Positions 9,185 through 16,104 of a DNA stretch of 64,000 bases are shown here, piece after piece (the stretch's first letter is position 1; every line of letters begins with the position of its first letter). The stretch is from Streptomyces sp. NRRL F-5122 (GTDB taxonomy: Bacteria; Actinomycetota; Actinomycetes; Streptomycetales; Streptomycetaceae): contig NZ_LMWH01000059.1 of assembly GCF_001507435.1 (NCBI RefSeq), forward strand, positions 107,669 to 171,668. Direction: 5' to 3'. The notes beneath the pieces were generated by a model, which had not been told where the DNA came from, did not search any database, and saw only the letters and a program-made list of their open reading frames with translations. Made by a program: the position numbers and the translations under genes.

Positions 9185-9250
9185 TGTGACCCGTGGGGCA
9201 TGTGAACGGTTGCACGGGGTTCACACAGTTTTTATGTGGCCTGGGTCACA
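9185..9250. promoter_or_regulatory. Nested inverted repeats upstream of the LAETG gene (candidate operator)
   Basis: TGTGACCC (9185-9192) pairs perfectly with GGGTCACA (9243-9250). Inside this, TGTGAAC (9201-9207) pairs with GTTCACA (9219-9225). All half-sites contain the TGTGA or TCACA core of Crp-like sites, although spacings differ from the classic 6-base gap. The block lies 100-165 bases upstream of the LAETG start. Confidence 0.4.
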
Positions 9251-9320
9251 TCGACGGCGAATGGCCGAAACCCGGTCAGGGTCGAGGCGGACGCGGGGTG
9301 CAGACGCCGTCCGGCGGCAG

Positions 9321-9392
9321 ACGAAGGGCCCCGCGGCGAGGGGGTCCCCTGTTCGTCGTCAACGACGCGGGGAGGACCGCGGGGCCCTTCGT
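9321..9392. repeat. Perfect 16-base inverted repeat with 40-base loop
   Basis: The arm at 9321-9336 (ACGAAGGGCCCCGCGG) is matched exactly by its complement at 9377-9392, and the loop can itself fold (CGTCGT / ACGACG). No coding gene ends close by on either strand, so a plain terminator role is not obvious. It could end a small transcript or protect an RNA end. Confidence 0.6.
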
Positions 9393-9829
9393 TCGTCAGC
9401 ACCGACGTCAGGGCGGCGTCGGTGCCATGAGCGGCGCCGGGGGGTTGCGCCGCTTGTCTGTGTGCGCCGGTCGGCCGGCGGGCTCGATGCTGGTCGGAAC
9501 ACGGCCTCCGCAACCGCTTCGACCGACCTCGACGGGATTCCGCCGGTCGGCCCCGGGCGTCCCCGGAGCCGACCGTTCTCTGGGTGACCGGGCTGCTGTC
9601 CCCTGCCGTCCGGTCACATCCCTGGGGCGAGGTCCCACGACGCACGGCACGATCCGTACGTCTCATCACCCCAGCGGAGCCACGCGTGGTTCTCTCGGGC
9701 CCGCCCCTGGCTGACACGGACACCGGGCACAACGAACTTCGTGGGGTGGCGGTCACGCGCCGTACGGGTGAGAGGGCATACGAACGTGAGTGCAGCGGAC
9801 GTTCGTCGCAGGCGGATCCGCCCGAGCCT

Positions 9830-10132
9830 TCAGATACGGCCCCGGCACAGCTCCAGAAGGGTCATGGCGAGGGACGTGCCGGGCTTGCCGAGAGCCTCCC
9901 GGTAGCGGCCGAGGATCTCCATCTCGCGGGAGAGGTTCACACGCCGGCCGCCCGAGGAGATACGGGCCTCCTGGACGACGGCGGAGACGGCCACGCGCTC
10001 CTGGATGAGGCCGATGATGCGGTCGTCGAGCGTGTCGATGCGCTCGCGGGCGCCGTTGATCACGTCGGCGGCCTCGGGGGTGTGGGCGCCGGTCTTCTCG
10101 GCGGTCGTCTGCTCGCTGGCGGTAGCGGTCAT
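9830..10132 (-). CDS. Chorismate mutase, AroQ type
   Basis: A 100-residue, mostly helical protein. The region ERIDTLDDRIIGLIQERVAVS matches the first helix of AroQ mutases, and the ARISSGG, NLSREMEIL and ELCRGRI blocks follow. It converts chorismate to prephenate, the branch to Phe and Tyr. Length fits a monofunctional AroQ with a 20-residue disordered start. The ATG at 10132 follows GAGGAG at about nine bases. Its upstream region carries a promoter, a short aromatic leader ORF and a terminator-like hairpin, pointing to attenuation by aromatic amino-acid supply. The gene is divergent from guaA. Confidence 0.9.
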   Translation of the reverse strand: MTATASEQTTAEKTGAHTPEAADVINGARERIDTLDDRIIGLIQERVAVSAVVQEARISSGGRRVNLSREMEILGRYREALGKPGTSLAMTLLELCRGRI

Positions 10133-10195
10133 GGCGGGGGCTCCTCACGGGGGGTCGGGATGAGGTGTCCCGGATCGGCACGGTCCGCAAACGCC

Positions 10196-10228
10196 AGGCG
10201 CCCCGGACCGTAACGGCCCGGGGCGCCT
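10196..10228 (-). terminator. Attenuator terminator hairpin upstream of chorismate mutase
   Basis: A perfect 11-base stem (10196-10206 with 10218-10228) has inner pairing CCGT/ACGG in its loop. It lies between the stop of the leader ORF (10250) and the mutase start (10132). The RNA reads a short U-poor tail (GGCGUUUGCGG), as is common in actinobacteria. The loop-proximal CGGGCCG of the RNA (10214-10220) is complementary to CGGCCCG within the leader ORF (10276-10282), a possible antiterminator pairing. Confidence 0.65.
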
Positions 10229-10249
10229 CGGAAGTCGCTTGTCAGTGGC

Positions 10250-10321
10250 TCAAGCAGCACGACCATGGCAGCCGGCGGGCCGGTTGCCATAGGTAAAGAC
10301 GAAGATCGTGTGCGCGAGCAT
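10250..10321 (-). CDS. Candidate aromatic leader peptide (23 residues)
   Basis: ATG at 10321-10319 to TGA at 10252-10250 encodes [20 protein letters not shown] followed by RAA. Two Phe codons, one Thr and one Tyr sit in the FVFTY cluster, matching the end products of the pathway opened by the downstream chorismate mutase. The ATG is six bases from a good -10 box, so the transcript is probably leaderless and the peptide is translated at once. Together with the hairpin 21 bases downstream this has the layout of a Phe/Tyr transcription attenuator. It is too short for standard gene calling. Conservation has not been tested here. Confidence 0.65.
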   Translation of the reverse strand: MLAHTIFVFTYGNRPAGCHGRAA

Positions 10322-10327
10322 GCGCCC

Positions 10328-10356
10328 AGTATGCCCGGGGCGGCGCCGGGGTCCAA
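10328..10356 (-). promoter_or_regulatory. Promoter for the leader peptide and chorismate mutase
   Basis: On the minus strand TTGGAC (10356-10351), a 17-base spacer and CATACT (10333-10328) form a good vegetative promoter. Transcription would begin about seven bases on, at or next to the leader ATG (10321). Confidence 0.65.
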
Positions 10357-10400
10357 ACAGGCTCGTATCGTGAGACGGGGGTCACCCGCGCCCACCCCGT

Positions 10401-10440
10401 TAGAATCGGTGGCACAGCCCCCTGTCAAGCCGCCGGAAGG
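10401..10440 (+). promoter_or_regulatory. guaA -10 box and ribosome site
   Basis: TAGAAT at 10401-10406 is a near-consensus -10 box; no clear -35 hexamer is seen. GGAAGG at 10435-10440 lies six bases before the GTG start at 10447 and fixes the start. The 5' leader would be only about 35 bases. Confidence 0.55.
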
Positions 10441-10446
10441 CAACAC

Positions 10447-12036
10447 GTGTCATCAGCGACCTCCGCTGCCGCCGCCCCCGACACCGTCCTGGTCGTCGAC
10501 TTCGGCGCGCAGTACGCCCAGCTCATCGCCCGTCGCGTCCGTGAGGCCCGGGTCTACAGCGAGATCGTCCCGAGCACCATGCCGGTCGAGGAGATGCTCG
10601 CGAAGAACCCGGCGGCGATCATCCTCTCCGGCGGTCCCTCGTCCGTCTACGAGGAGGGCGCCCCGACCGTCGACCGCGCTCTCTTCGAGGCGGGTGTCCC
10701 CGTCTTCGGCATGTGCTACGGCTTCCAGCTGATGGCCCAGGCCCTCGGCGGCACGGTGGACAACACCGGAGCGCGCGAGTACGGCCGTACGGCTCTGGCC
10801 GTGTCGCGTCCCTCCTCGACCCTCTTCGAGGGCACTCCGGCAGAGCAGTCCGTGTGGATGTCCCACGGGGACGCCTGTTCCGCCGCCCCCGAGGGCTTCA
10901 CGGTCTCGGCGTCCACGGACGTCGTGCCGGTCGCCGCCTTCGAGAACGACGACAAGAAGCTGTACGGCGTCCAGTACCACCCCGAGGTCATGCACTCCAC
11001 GCACGGCCAGCAGGTGCTGGAGCACTTCCTCTACCGCGGCGCGGGCCTGACCCCCACCTGGACCACGGGCAACGTGATCGAGGAGCAGGTCGAGGCGATC
11101 CGCGAGCAGGTCGGCACCAAGCGGGCCATCTGCGGGCTCTCCGGCGGCGTGGACTCCGCCGTCGCCGCCGCCCTGGTGCAGAAGGCCATCGGCTCCCAGC
11201 TGACCTGCGTCTACGTCGACCACGGCCTGATGCGCAAGGGTGAGACCGAGCAGGTCGAGAAGGACTTCGTGGCCGCCACCGGCGTCCAGCTGAAGGTCGT
11301 CGACGCCGAGGATCGGTTCCTCACCGCGCTCAAGGGCGTCTCCGACCCCGAGGAGAAGCGCAAGATCATCGGCCGGGAGTTCATCCGCGTCTTCGAGCAG
11401 GCCCAGGCGGAGATCATCGCCGAGGCCGGCGAGAGCGGGGAGCCGGTCGAGTTCCTCGTCCAGGGCACGCTGTACCCGGACGTGGTCGAGTCCGGCGGCG
11501 GCACCGGGACGGCCAACATCAAGTCCCACCACAACGTGGGCGGCCTCCCCGAGGACCTCGAGTTCCAGCTGATCGAGCCGCTGCGCAAGCTGTTCAAGGA
11601 CGAGGTCCGCATGGTCGGCCAGGAGCTCGGCCTGCCGGAGGAGATCGTCCAGCGCCAGCCCTTCCCGGGCCCCGGCCTCGGGATCCGCATCGTGGGCGAG
11701 GTGACCAAGGAGCGTCTCGACCTGCTGCGCGAGGCCGACGCCATCGCGCGCGAGGAGCTGACGGCGGCCGGCCTCGACCGCGAGATCTGGCAGTGCCCGG
11801 TGGTTCTGCTCGCCGATGTGCGCAGTGTCGGCGTCCAGGGTGACGGCCGGACCTACGGTCACCCGATCGTGCTACGGCCGGTCTCGTCCGAGGACGCCAT
11901 GACCGCCGACTGGTCGCGGCTTCCGTACGACGTGCTCGGGAAGATCTCCACCCGGATCACCAACGAGGTCCGCGACGTCAACCGCGTCGTCCTCGACGTG
12001 ACCTCGAAGCCGCCGGGGACCATCGAGTGGGAGTGA
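10447..12036 (+). CDS. guaA: GMP synthase (glutamine-hydrolysing)
   Basis: A 529-residue two-domain enzyme that aminates XMP to GMP using glutamine and ATP. The N-terminal class I amidotransferase has [16 protein letters not shown], nucleophile Cys90 in GMCYGF, and His178/Glu180 in YHPEV. The ATP pyrophosphatase domain has the P-loop SGGVDS from residue 232, and the C-terminal dimerisation domain ends [11 protein letters not shown], the typical GuaA terminus. The GTG start is set by GGAAGG six bases upstream. It is divergent from chorismate mutase and convergent with the flavin-fold protein. Confidence 0.99.
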   Translation: MSSATSAAAAPDTVLVVDFGAQYAQLIARRVREARVYSEIVPSTMPVEEMLAKNPAAIILSGGPSSVYEEGAPTVDRALFEAGVPVFGMCYGFQLMAQALGGTVDNTGAREYGRTALAVSRPSSTLFEGTPAEQSVWMSHGDACSAAPEGFTVSASTDVVPVAAFENDDKKLYGVQYHPEVMHSTHGQQVLEHFLYRGAGLTPTWTTGNVIEEQVEAIREQVGTKRAICGLSGGVDSAVAAALVQKAIGSQLTCVYVDHGLMRKGETEQVEKDFVAATGVQLKVVDAEDRFLTALKGVSDPEEKRKIIGREFIRVFEQAQAEIIAEAGESGEPVEFLVQGTLYPDVVESGGGTGTANIKSHHNVGGLPEDLEFQLIEPLRKLFKDEVRMVGQELGLPEEIVQRQPFPGPGLGIRIVGEVTKERLDLLREADAIAREELTAAGLDREIWQCPVVLLADVRSVGVQGDGRTYGHPIVLRPVSSEDAMTADWSRLPYDVLGKISTRITNEVRDVNRVVLDVTSKPPGTIEWE

Positions 12037-12057
12037 CCCGGGAGACCTCCCGGGTCA
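12034..12057. terminator. Shared convergent hairpin containing both stop codons
   Basis: TGACCCGGG (12034-12042) and CCCGGGTCA (12049-12057) form a perfect nine-base stem with a six-base loop. The left arm begins with the TGA of guaA and the right arm ends with the TGA of the opposite-strand gene, so each stop codon lies in its own stem. Confidence 0.75.
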
Positions 12058-12549
12058 GGTCCGCCTGAGAGTGCGCACCGGCTCTCCGGGCTTCCAGATC
12101 TCGACGACCAGACAGGTGTCGTCCTCGACGTGGGTCCTCACGACCTCCGTCAGTTCGGTGCGGAAGAGGTGGAACGGCTCCGGCGGTTCCGCCTCTTTCA
12201 CATACCCGGCCTTCGTCCCCGGGTCCGTCACCTCGATCGCCCGGCCGCCGATGCGTACATCGCCGCCGCCCATCCCGGTGCCCGGCCCCGGGTTGGCCTG
12301 GAGCGCGAAACGCGGGTCGCGGCGCAGGTCGAGCGCCTTGAGCGAGTCCGGCATCATGCCGAGCCACAGTTCGCCGTCCAGGAAGCGGACCTCGAGACCG
12401 GTGGTGCGCGGCGAGCCGTCCTTGCGCAGGGTCGCGAGGACGTGATGGGTGAACGCGCCGAACCGGTCCTCGACGGTCCTGGCGAGGGTCGGCGCAGCGG
12501 TGACGAAAACGGACCAGTTCACGGGGGGCGTTGGGCTCTCGGTGCTCAT
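12055..12549 (-). CDS. Pyridoxamine 5'-phosphate oxidase family (split-barrel flavin/heme-fold) protein
   Basis: A 164-residue protein with a PNPOx-like split-barrel pattern: HHVLATLRKDGSPRTTGLEVRFLDGELWLGMMPDSLKALDLRRDPRFALQ is the usual first half of such proteins, followed by a Gly-rich loop and a C-terminal VEIWKPGEPVRTLRR. Members bind FMN, F420 or heme; the cofactor cannot be told by eye. The start is ATG 12549 (MSTESP), since coding character stops upstream. It is convergent with guaA and divergent from the aldolase gene. The physiological substrate is unknown. Confidence 0.75.
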   Translation of the reverse strand: MSTESPTPPVNWSVFVTAAPTLARTVEDRFGAFTHHVLATLRKDGSPRTTGLEVRFLDGELWLGMMPDSLKALDLRRDPRFALQANPGPGTGMGGGDVRIGGRAIEVTDPGTKAGYVKEAEPPEPFHLFRTELTEVVRTHVEDDTCLVVEIWKPGEPVRTLRRT

Positions 12550-12745
12550 GGGACCGACTCTGCCGCGCATACCCGACAGCTTCTGTCCGGTATGAGGAAC
12601 GATTCGCCCTCCACCCGGCGCTCGGCGCGGGCCGTGCCCCCACCGCGCGTAACGGTTGCGCACTCTCTTCACCGAACGACTCTGTTCTCCTGCGACGACC
12701 GACGGTAACTTCCGCTGCGTACAGGAACCCAGTGCTGGAGGACAC

Positions 12746-13540
12746 ATGCACGGGCCCACCCCCCCGCTGCCCCTGCCCACCGACCGGTTGCAGTTCGCCA
12801 TGCCGCCGATGCACGAGTCGTCGGACGACGAGCGGCAGCACCGCAAGGAGCGGCTGGCCGGAGCGCTGCGGCTCTTCGGGCGACTCGGCTTCGAGGACGG
12901 CGTCTCCGGGCACATCACCGCACGGGATCCCGAGTTCACCGACTGCTTCTGGGTGAACCCGTTCGGCATGCCCTTCCGGCACGTCACCGTGAGCGATCTG
13001 GTGCTCGCCAACCAGGACGGGCAGGTGATCGAGGGCCGGTACCACGTGAACCAGGCGGCGTTCACGGTGCACGCCCAGGTCCACGCCGCCCGCCCGGACG
13101 TCGTCGCGGTCGCGCACTGCCATTCCGTGCACGGACGGGCCCTCGCCGCGCTCGGTGATCTCCTGGACCCCATCACCCAGGAGTCCTGTGCCTTCTACGA
13201 GGACCACGCGGTGTACGACGCCTACACGGGCGTCGCCGTGGACGCCGAGGAGGGCCGCCGGATCGCGACCGCCCTGGACACCCGCAAGGCGCTCGTCCTG
13301 CGCAACCACGGGCTGCTGACCGTGGGGGACTCGGTGGACGCGGCCGCCTGGTGGTTCATGTCGATGGAGCGCTCGTGCCAGGTACAGCTGACCGCGAAGG
13401 CGGCCGGACGGCCCGTGCTGATCGAGCACCGGCAGGCGGTGGCGACCCGGGAGCAGCTCGGCGGTGATCTGGTGGCCTGGATCAACTACCAGCCGCTGTG
13501 GCAGGACATCAGCCGGAGCGAACCGGATCTGCTCAGCTGA
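12746..13540 (+). CDS. Class II aldolase / adducin family protein
   Basis: A 264-residue protein. GFEDGVSGHITARDP is the substrate-loop signature. The metal-binding histidines fall in AHCHSVHGRA (His124, His126, His129), and LRNHGLLTVG supplies the later His. The family includes L-fuculose-phosphate aldolase and decarboxylases; homologues in Streptomyces are usually left as class II aldolase/adducin and the substrate is not predictable. The ATG at 12746 follows GGAGGA at four bases. It is followed by its own hairpin, so it is probably monocistronic. Confidence 0.88.
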   Translation: MHGPTPPLPLPTDRLQFAMPPMHESSDDERQHRKERLAGALRLFGRLGFEDGVSGHITARDPEFTDCFWVNPFGMPFRHVTVSDLVLANQDGQVIEGRYHVNQAAFTVHAQVHAARPDVVAVAHCHSVHGRALAALGDLLDPITQESCAFYEDHAVYDAYTGVAVDAEEGRRIATALDTRKALVLRNHGLLTVGDSVDAAAWWFMSMERSCQVQLTAKAAGRPVLIEHRQAVATREQLGGDLVAWINYQPLWQDISRSEPDLLS

Positions 13541-13857
13541 CGGCCGCGCCGGCCGGAACCCGCCCGGCCCGTGCGGGTTCCGGAGCCGCGCCGGCGCTCG
13601 CGTCCCGGCGCGATCCGCACCGGGTGGACGCCGGCGACCGGCCCCCGTCGTGCCGGACGGTCGGGGTCCTGCGGAATACTCGCAGCCGGGTCGACGGCGT
13701 TTTCGACCCCGGTCAACCCGGAAATTCGTTCTTTCACCCGGGCTGACCGGACCTGGCGGACGCGGGGCGTGTTCCGTACGGCACAATTCGCTGTCGTCGC
13801 ACGTCAGTTGTCACGGGTGCGACTTGGTGATCCGGCGCGGGGAAGGCGGCAGCGGGC
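13541..13857. other. Intergenic region with one terminator
   Basis: Apart from the hairpin at 13553-13583, I see no gene, riboswitch or strong promoter in these 317 bases. A GGAAGG at 13841-13846 serves the following gene. Confidence 0.55.
13553..13583 (+). terminator. Terminator after the class II aldolase gene
   Basis: A perfect 11-base stem (CCGGAACCCGC at 13553-13563 with 13573-13583) and a nine-base loop lie 13 bases after the stop codon. There is no U tract, as is usual in Streptomyces. Confidence 0.75.
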
Positions 13858-15147
13858 GTGGCGGTGCAGGAGGCTAGGCAGGGCGCGGGACGCGGCAGCG
13901 GCCGGGACGCCCACGAGGGTGGCTGCACCTGCGGGGACTGCCCGCACGGCGTGCGCGAGGGGCACCGGCGCGCGGTCGCCGAGTTCCTGGCGAAGCGCGA
14001 GGAGTTCGCGTCCGGGCGAGGACTGCCCTCGGCCGTCGCGCACTCCGCGTCCGCCTCCCGCCAGTGGGTGTCCGACGAACTGACCCAGTCCGCGGACCTC
14101 GTCGCCGAACGCAGCCGGGCCGACGGTGAGGCCTGGCTGGGCCGGTTGTGGCGGCGTACGGCGACCTGGGTGTGGGCCGTGACGGGCTTCCTGCTGCTGG
14201 CCCAGGCACTGACGGCGATCGGCGCGGGGTGGACCGCAGCGCGGACGGCGGGGCTGATCGCGGCCTTGCTGGTGGGTGCCGCGCTGACCGCCGCCGGGTA
14301 TCTGCACCAGGCGCGCGGCGGCGCGCTCGCCCCCGTCGTCGGAGAGGACAACCGGCTGTCGACCTCCCGCGCGGTGGCGGCGAGTTGGGTGCTGTTCGTG
14401 GTGTACGCGGTGCTGATGCTGGCCGGCGAGCTGGCGATGGCCTCCGCGCACGACAGGCGGGACGCGCTGATCGCCGGTCTCGACCTCGCGCGCGGAGCGG
14501 GTGCGGTGACCGTGGTCGCGGTCGTGTGCGGCATCGCGGTCCTGGCGCGTCGGGTGGTCGGGCTGCGGGTCCTCGGCCAGCGCCTGCAGAAGGTGCGTGC
14601 CGACCGGCCGAGGGCGGCCGACCTGCTGACGGACGATTCGGGGCGCGGCAGCTTCGCGGACACGCAGTACGTCGTGATCAACGCGGTCGCCCTGGTCTTC
14701 GCTGCGGTGCGGCTGGCCCGACGCCCCGACCAGCTCCCCGACCTGCCCTGGGGCCTCGCCCTGCTGGTCCTGGTCTCGGCGGCCACCTACTTCGCCGGGA
14801 AGTTCGCGGAGGGCGGCCGTCCGGTGGTTCTCTCCGTGGTCCGGGCGCGGGAGGCGGGCGATCTGGACGCCCCGATCCGCACCGGAGACGACATCGAGAT
14901 CCGCGGTGCCGGTTTCGTGCCGCCCGGCGCCCAGTCGGCGGATCGTCTGTCCCGGATGGTGGTCCGTATAGGAGCGGTCCACGTCCACGTCCCGCTGGTC
15001 CCGGTCGTCGGCGGCTTCAGCAATCCGACGGACTCGCTCCTCACGGTCCCCGTACCCGCGGACGTCGAGCCGGGAAGGGTGGAGGTACAGGTGGTGACCG
15101 CCGCGGGAGTGGAGACCAACCGGGTGGCCGTCGATGTGACGGAATGA
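13858..15147 (+). CDS. Multi-pass membrane protein with Cys-rich N-terminus and TIG-like C-terminal domain
   Basis: A 429-residue protein not recognised by name. Residues 20-32 contain CTCGDCPHG, a possible metal site. At least five hydrophobic segments follow (about 102-122, 128-148, 172-193, 211-230 and 300-318, with a weaker one near 265). The last 110 residues are soluble and read like an IPT/TIG beta-sandwich: GDDIEIRGAGFVPPGAQ, then a repeated TVPVPADVEPGRVEVQVV. The start is GTG 13858 (GTG 13864 is possible) after GGAAGG. The gene stands alone. A sensor or envelope role is plausible but unproved. Confidence 0.7.
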   Translation: MAVQEARQGAGRGSGRDAHEGGCTCGDCPHGVREGHRRAVAEFLAKREEFASGRGLPSAVAHSASASRQWVSDELTQSADLVAERSRADGEAWLGRLWRRTATWVWAVTGFLLLAQALTAIGAGWTAARTAGLIAALLVGAALTAAGYLHQARGGALAPVVGEDNRLSTSRAVAASWVLFVVYAVLMLAGELAMASAHDRRDALIAGLDLARGAGAVTVVAVVCGIAVLARRVVGLRVLGQRLQKVRADRPRAADLLTDDSGRGSFADTQYVVINAVALVFAAVRLARRPDQLPDLPWGLALLVLVSAATYFAGKFAEGGRPVVLSVVRAREAGDLDAPIRTGDDIEIRGAGFVPPGAQSADRLSRMVVRIGAVHVHVPLVPVVGGFSNPTDSLLTVPVPADVEPGRVEVQVVTAAGVETNRVAVDVTE

Positions 15148-15308
15148 CCCCGCCCGCCGCCGGGAGACCCGCGCCCCGGGCATCGGGGCTTCGACGCGTA
15201 CCCGTCAACGGGGCGAAAAAGACGCGTAGCGGTTGAGCGGGAGCCGACTTTCGTACGTATGGTCTGTTGAGGGGTCAACGGCATGGCGGGCGAGAGGCGG
15301 CGCACAGG

Positions 15309-15839
15309 ATGGCTCACGGTATTCGTACGGACTCCCACACCTCTTATCTCAACGACAGCCGTGACTGGCGGGACACCGCCACGCGGTACGCACTGCTCCC
15401 CTTGCGCATCTTCCTCGGGATCACCTTCATCTACGCGGGTGTCGACAAGCTCACCAACAGCGCCTTCATGCACGCCTCCGGCTCCGGTTCGATAGGTGAC
15501 CTGATGCGCAGCGTGCGTGACTCGTCGGCGATCCCGGCCCTGGTCGACATGGCGCTGAAGAACCCCGTGGGCTTCGGCTACGCCATCGCCTTCGGTGAAC
15601 TCGCCGTCGGCATCGGCATGCTCATCGGTCTGCTGAGCCGGCTCGCCGCCTTCGGCGGTGCGCTCATCTCGCTGAGCCTCTGGCTGACCGTGAGCTGGGC
15701 GTCCACTCCGTACTACTACGGCAACGACCTGGCCTACCTGATGGCCTGGCTCCCGCTGGTCCTCGCCGGCGCCCCGGTGCTCTCCCTGGACGCCGCCATC
15801 CGCGCCCGGCGCCGGCGGCGCTCGGGCGAGTACCGCTAG
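15309..15839 (+). CDS. DoxX family membrane protein
   Basis: A 176-residue protein. LLPLRIFLGITFIYAGVDKLTN is the DoxX opening block, and GYAIAFGELAVGIGMLIGLLSRLAAFGGALISL the middle one. Four membrane helices end in a basic tail (RARRRRRSGEYR). DoxX proteins are small quinol-oxidase-like or thiosulfate/redox membrane proteins; in mycobacteria one partners superoxide dismutase and a thiol system. The ATG at 15309 is preferred over codons in the Arg-rich run upstream. No operon partner is seen on the same strand. Confidence 0.85.
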   Translation: MAHGIRTDSHTSYLNDSRDWRDTATRYALLPLRIFLGITFIYAGVDKLTNSAFMHASGSGSIGDLMRSVRDSSAIPALVDMALKNPVGFGYAIAFGELAVGIGMLIGLLSRLAAFGGALISLSLWLTVSWASTPYYYGNDLAYLMAWLPLVLAGAPVLSLDAAIRARRRRRSGEYR

Positions 15840-15861
15840 GGCCTCGACGAACGCTCCCGGT

Positions 15862-16104
15862 CTACGGCGCCGCGGCGCCGCCACGTCCGGTGAGCGGTTT
15901 TGTGCGGCCCGAGCGTCCCCTGCGGATCGCCCGGGCCGCGAGGCCTGTCACGGCCGCGAGGCAGAGGCCGCCGCAGACCATCGGGATGATCGCGAACCAC
16001 GGCGTTGCCCAGGCCCCGTTCGCGGCGCCCAGGTAGACGACACCCGCGGCGGTCAGGACGGCGCCGGCGATCAGTCGGCCGGGCTGGAACTCATGACGCA
16101 GCAC
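15862..16104 (-). CDS. Small two-helix membrane protein
   Basis: An 80-residue protein with two hydrophobic segments (about 10-30 and 37-58) and a basic, positive-inside C-terminus. The start is a GTG at 16104 preceded by the strong ribosome site GGAGGTGA (16115-16108). It overlaps the end of the PspC gene by 14 bases, so the two are translationally coupled and it may assist the PspC protein. I do not recognise a family. Confidence 0.7.
   Translation of the reverse strand: MLRHEFQPGRLIAGAVLTAAGVVYLGAANGAWATPWFAIIPMVCGGLCLAAVTGLAARAIRRGRSGRTKPLTGRGGAAAP

Larger units (their letters stand above)
9086..9829. other. Intergenic region of about 740 bases without a convincing gene
   Basis: Both strands were read for small genes. 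Several open frames exist (for example 9232-9756 on the minus strand), but they are Arg/Pro/Gly/Ala-rich and lack a ribosome site or any recognisable domain. The region contains nested inverted repeats at 9185-9250 and a long-arm hairpin at 9321-9392. The remaining 400 bases up to chorismate mutase show nothing I can name. Confidence 0.6.

Noticed and set aside
9232..9756. 174-residue open frame in the intergenic region
   Set aside because: Low-complexity Arg/Pro/Ser content, no ribosome site, and it runs through a 16-base-pair hairpin.
10239..10247. TTGTCAGTG on the plus strand, possible third damage promoter
   Set aside because: No TANNNT follows after eight bases, and it lies in the attenuator leader, where CTTG/CAAG pairing explains it better.
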